A stretch of 13,035 nt of DNA from an uncultured Ruminococcus sp. (GTDB lineage Bacteria; Bacillota; Clostridia; Oscillospirales; Ruminococcaceae), in assembly GCA_946186215.1 (NCBI GenBank), contig CAMHMM010000023.1, positions 1 to 13,035 of the forward strand, in the 5' to 3' direction. Of this stretch, positions 12,468 to 13,035 are shown one piece after another. The stretch's first letter is position 1. Every line of letters begins with the position of its first letter. The position numbers and the translations under genes were made by a program. The notes beneath the pieces are model-generated. The model did no database searches and had not been told where the DNA came from. It worked only from the letters and a program-made list of their open reading frames with translations.

Positions 12468-13035
12468 TCATTCGTACATTTCATACATCCGCTGCAGATC
12501 GTCAAGAAAGCGCTTTTCTATCAGGGAATCGGATATGTGTATCTCGGTGATGCGGCAGATAAAGGTGCGCACCCACGGGATAAGCTCGGATACATTGAAC
12601 ACATCCGCGGAAAATCTCGCTGTGTTTTCGTCGAGACTTTCCACCGTGCCGCAGCGCTTTTCGCGGATGAGCCTTTGCAGGATATGGCTCTCATCCGCAT
12701 CATAATGCACGGTAAAGTCGATATGCCCCATTCGCTCTGAGGAGAGGCTCTCGGTGCTCACACCCCATATATGGGCGCAGATATTGTCAAGAGCGGCGCG
12801 GCGTTCGTCAAAGGCAGGGCATATGTCACCTGCCTTTACAGAAACTATCCTGTCTGTGCGGTAGGGCGTTATCCTGCGGAATTTCGGATCATAGGCCATA
12901 AGGTACTGTCTGCCGTTCTGGGCGCTTATCATCACCCGCAGGGGTACAACAACGCAGACCGTTTCGTTATGACTGCGGTTCTCGCTCGTGAGCTCGATAA
13001 AACGCTTTTCGCCCATAGCCTCAAAGATCGTACAC
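12468..13035 (-). CDS. WYL-domain protein, C-terminal part (cut by right edge)
   Basis: The reading frame is open to the window edge upstream of an internal ATG at 13016, and the residues before it (TIFEA) continue naturally into MGEKRFIEL, so I treat it as the 3' end of a longer gene. About 189 residues are visible. The WYL core is VVPLRVMISAQNGRQYLMAYDP, then RITPYRTDRIVSV, with QYL in place of the name-giving WYL triad. A C-terminal extension domain (DFTVHYDADE through PWVRTFICRITEIHI) follows. The missing N-terminus would be expected to hold a helix-turn-helix. It is 13 nt ahead of the second WYL gene, forming a probable two-gene unit. Confidence 0.82.
   Translation of the reverse strand, partial: CTIFEAMGEKRFIELTSENRSHNETVCVVVPLRVMISAQNGRQYLMAYDPKFRRITPYRTDRIVSVKAGDICPAFDERRAALDNICAHIWGVSTESLSSERMGHIDFTVHYDADESHILQRLIREKRCGTVESLDENTARFSADVFNVSELIPWVRTFICRITEIHISDSLIEKRFLDDLQRMYEMYE

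Overview
The window looks like a chromosomal segment of a Clostridia-class Firmicute, most likely a Ruminococcus-like member of the Oscillospiraceae. This rests on a SCIFF ranthipeptide precursor with its radical SAM maturase (a near-universal Clostridia pair), AGGAGG-type ribosome binding sites, and consensus sigma-A promoters on a moderately GC-rich background. The genus is inferred from gene content and protein style, not from a database comparison. All twelve complete or partial protein genes I accept plus the tiny SCIFF gene (13 CDS in total) lie on the minus strand, so the biology reads from the right edge to the left edge. There are no RNA genes, insertion sequences or CRISPR arrays that I can see, and no gene-free stretch longer than 300 bases.

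Right end (13035-11519): two adjacent WYL-domain proteins, the first cut by the window edge. Middle (11518-7138): a sigma-A promoter with an upstream dyad drives the six-cysteine peptide gene scfA. A terminator-like hairpin follows, then the maturase scfB. scfB runs by 4-nt stop/start overlaps into a rhomboid/derlin-like membrane protein, a CapA-type lipoprotein metallophosphatase and an isochorismatase-family hydrolase. Continuing left (7127-4198): a short-chain dehydrogenase, a GtrA-family membrane protein, an unrecognised lipoprotein and a DtxR-family metal regulator, with gaps of 0-17 nt, so the whole block could be one long transcript. A structured 200-nt intergenic region with a 25-bp direct repeat leads to fabD (malonyl-CoA:ACP transacylase), which ends in a clear intrinsic terminator.

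Left end (3041-1): a near-perfect promoter whose initially transcribed region overlaps the fabD terminator drives uppP (undecaprenyl-diphosphate phosphatase) and ftsK (DNA translocase, cut at the left edge just before its Walker A motif). This is a cell-envelope and division unit.

The most unusual points are: (1) the SCIFF maturase appears to lack about 25 residues of its TIM barrel, in frame, including the segment where the S-x-D-G motif of SPASM radical SAM enzymes should be; (2) the peptide/maturase pair is translationally coupled to membrane and envelope genes, including a rhomboid fold with no catalytic dyad; (3) the fabD terminator and uppP promoter are nested so that a transcript started at the promoter would lack the 5' arm of the terminator hairpin; (4) a perfect 11-bp hairpin sits between the fabD Shine-Dalgarno sequence and its start codon.
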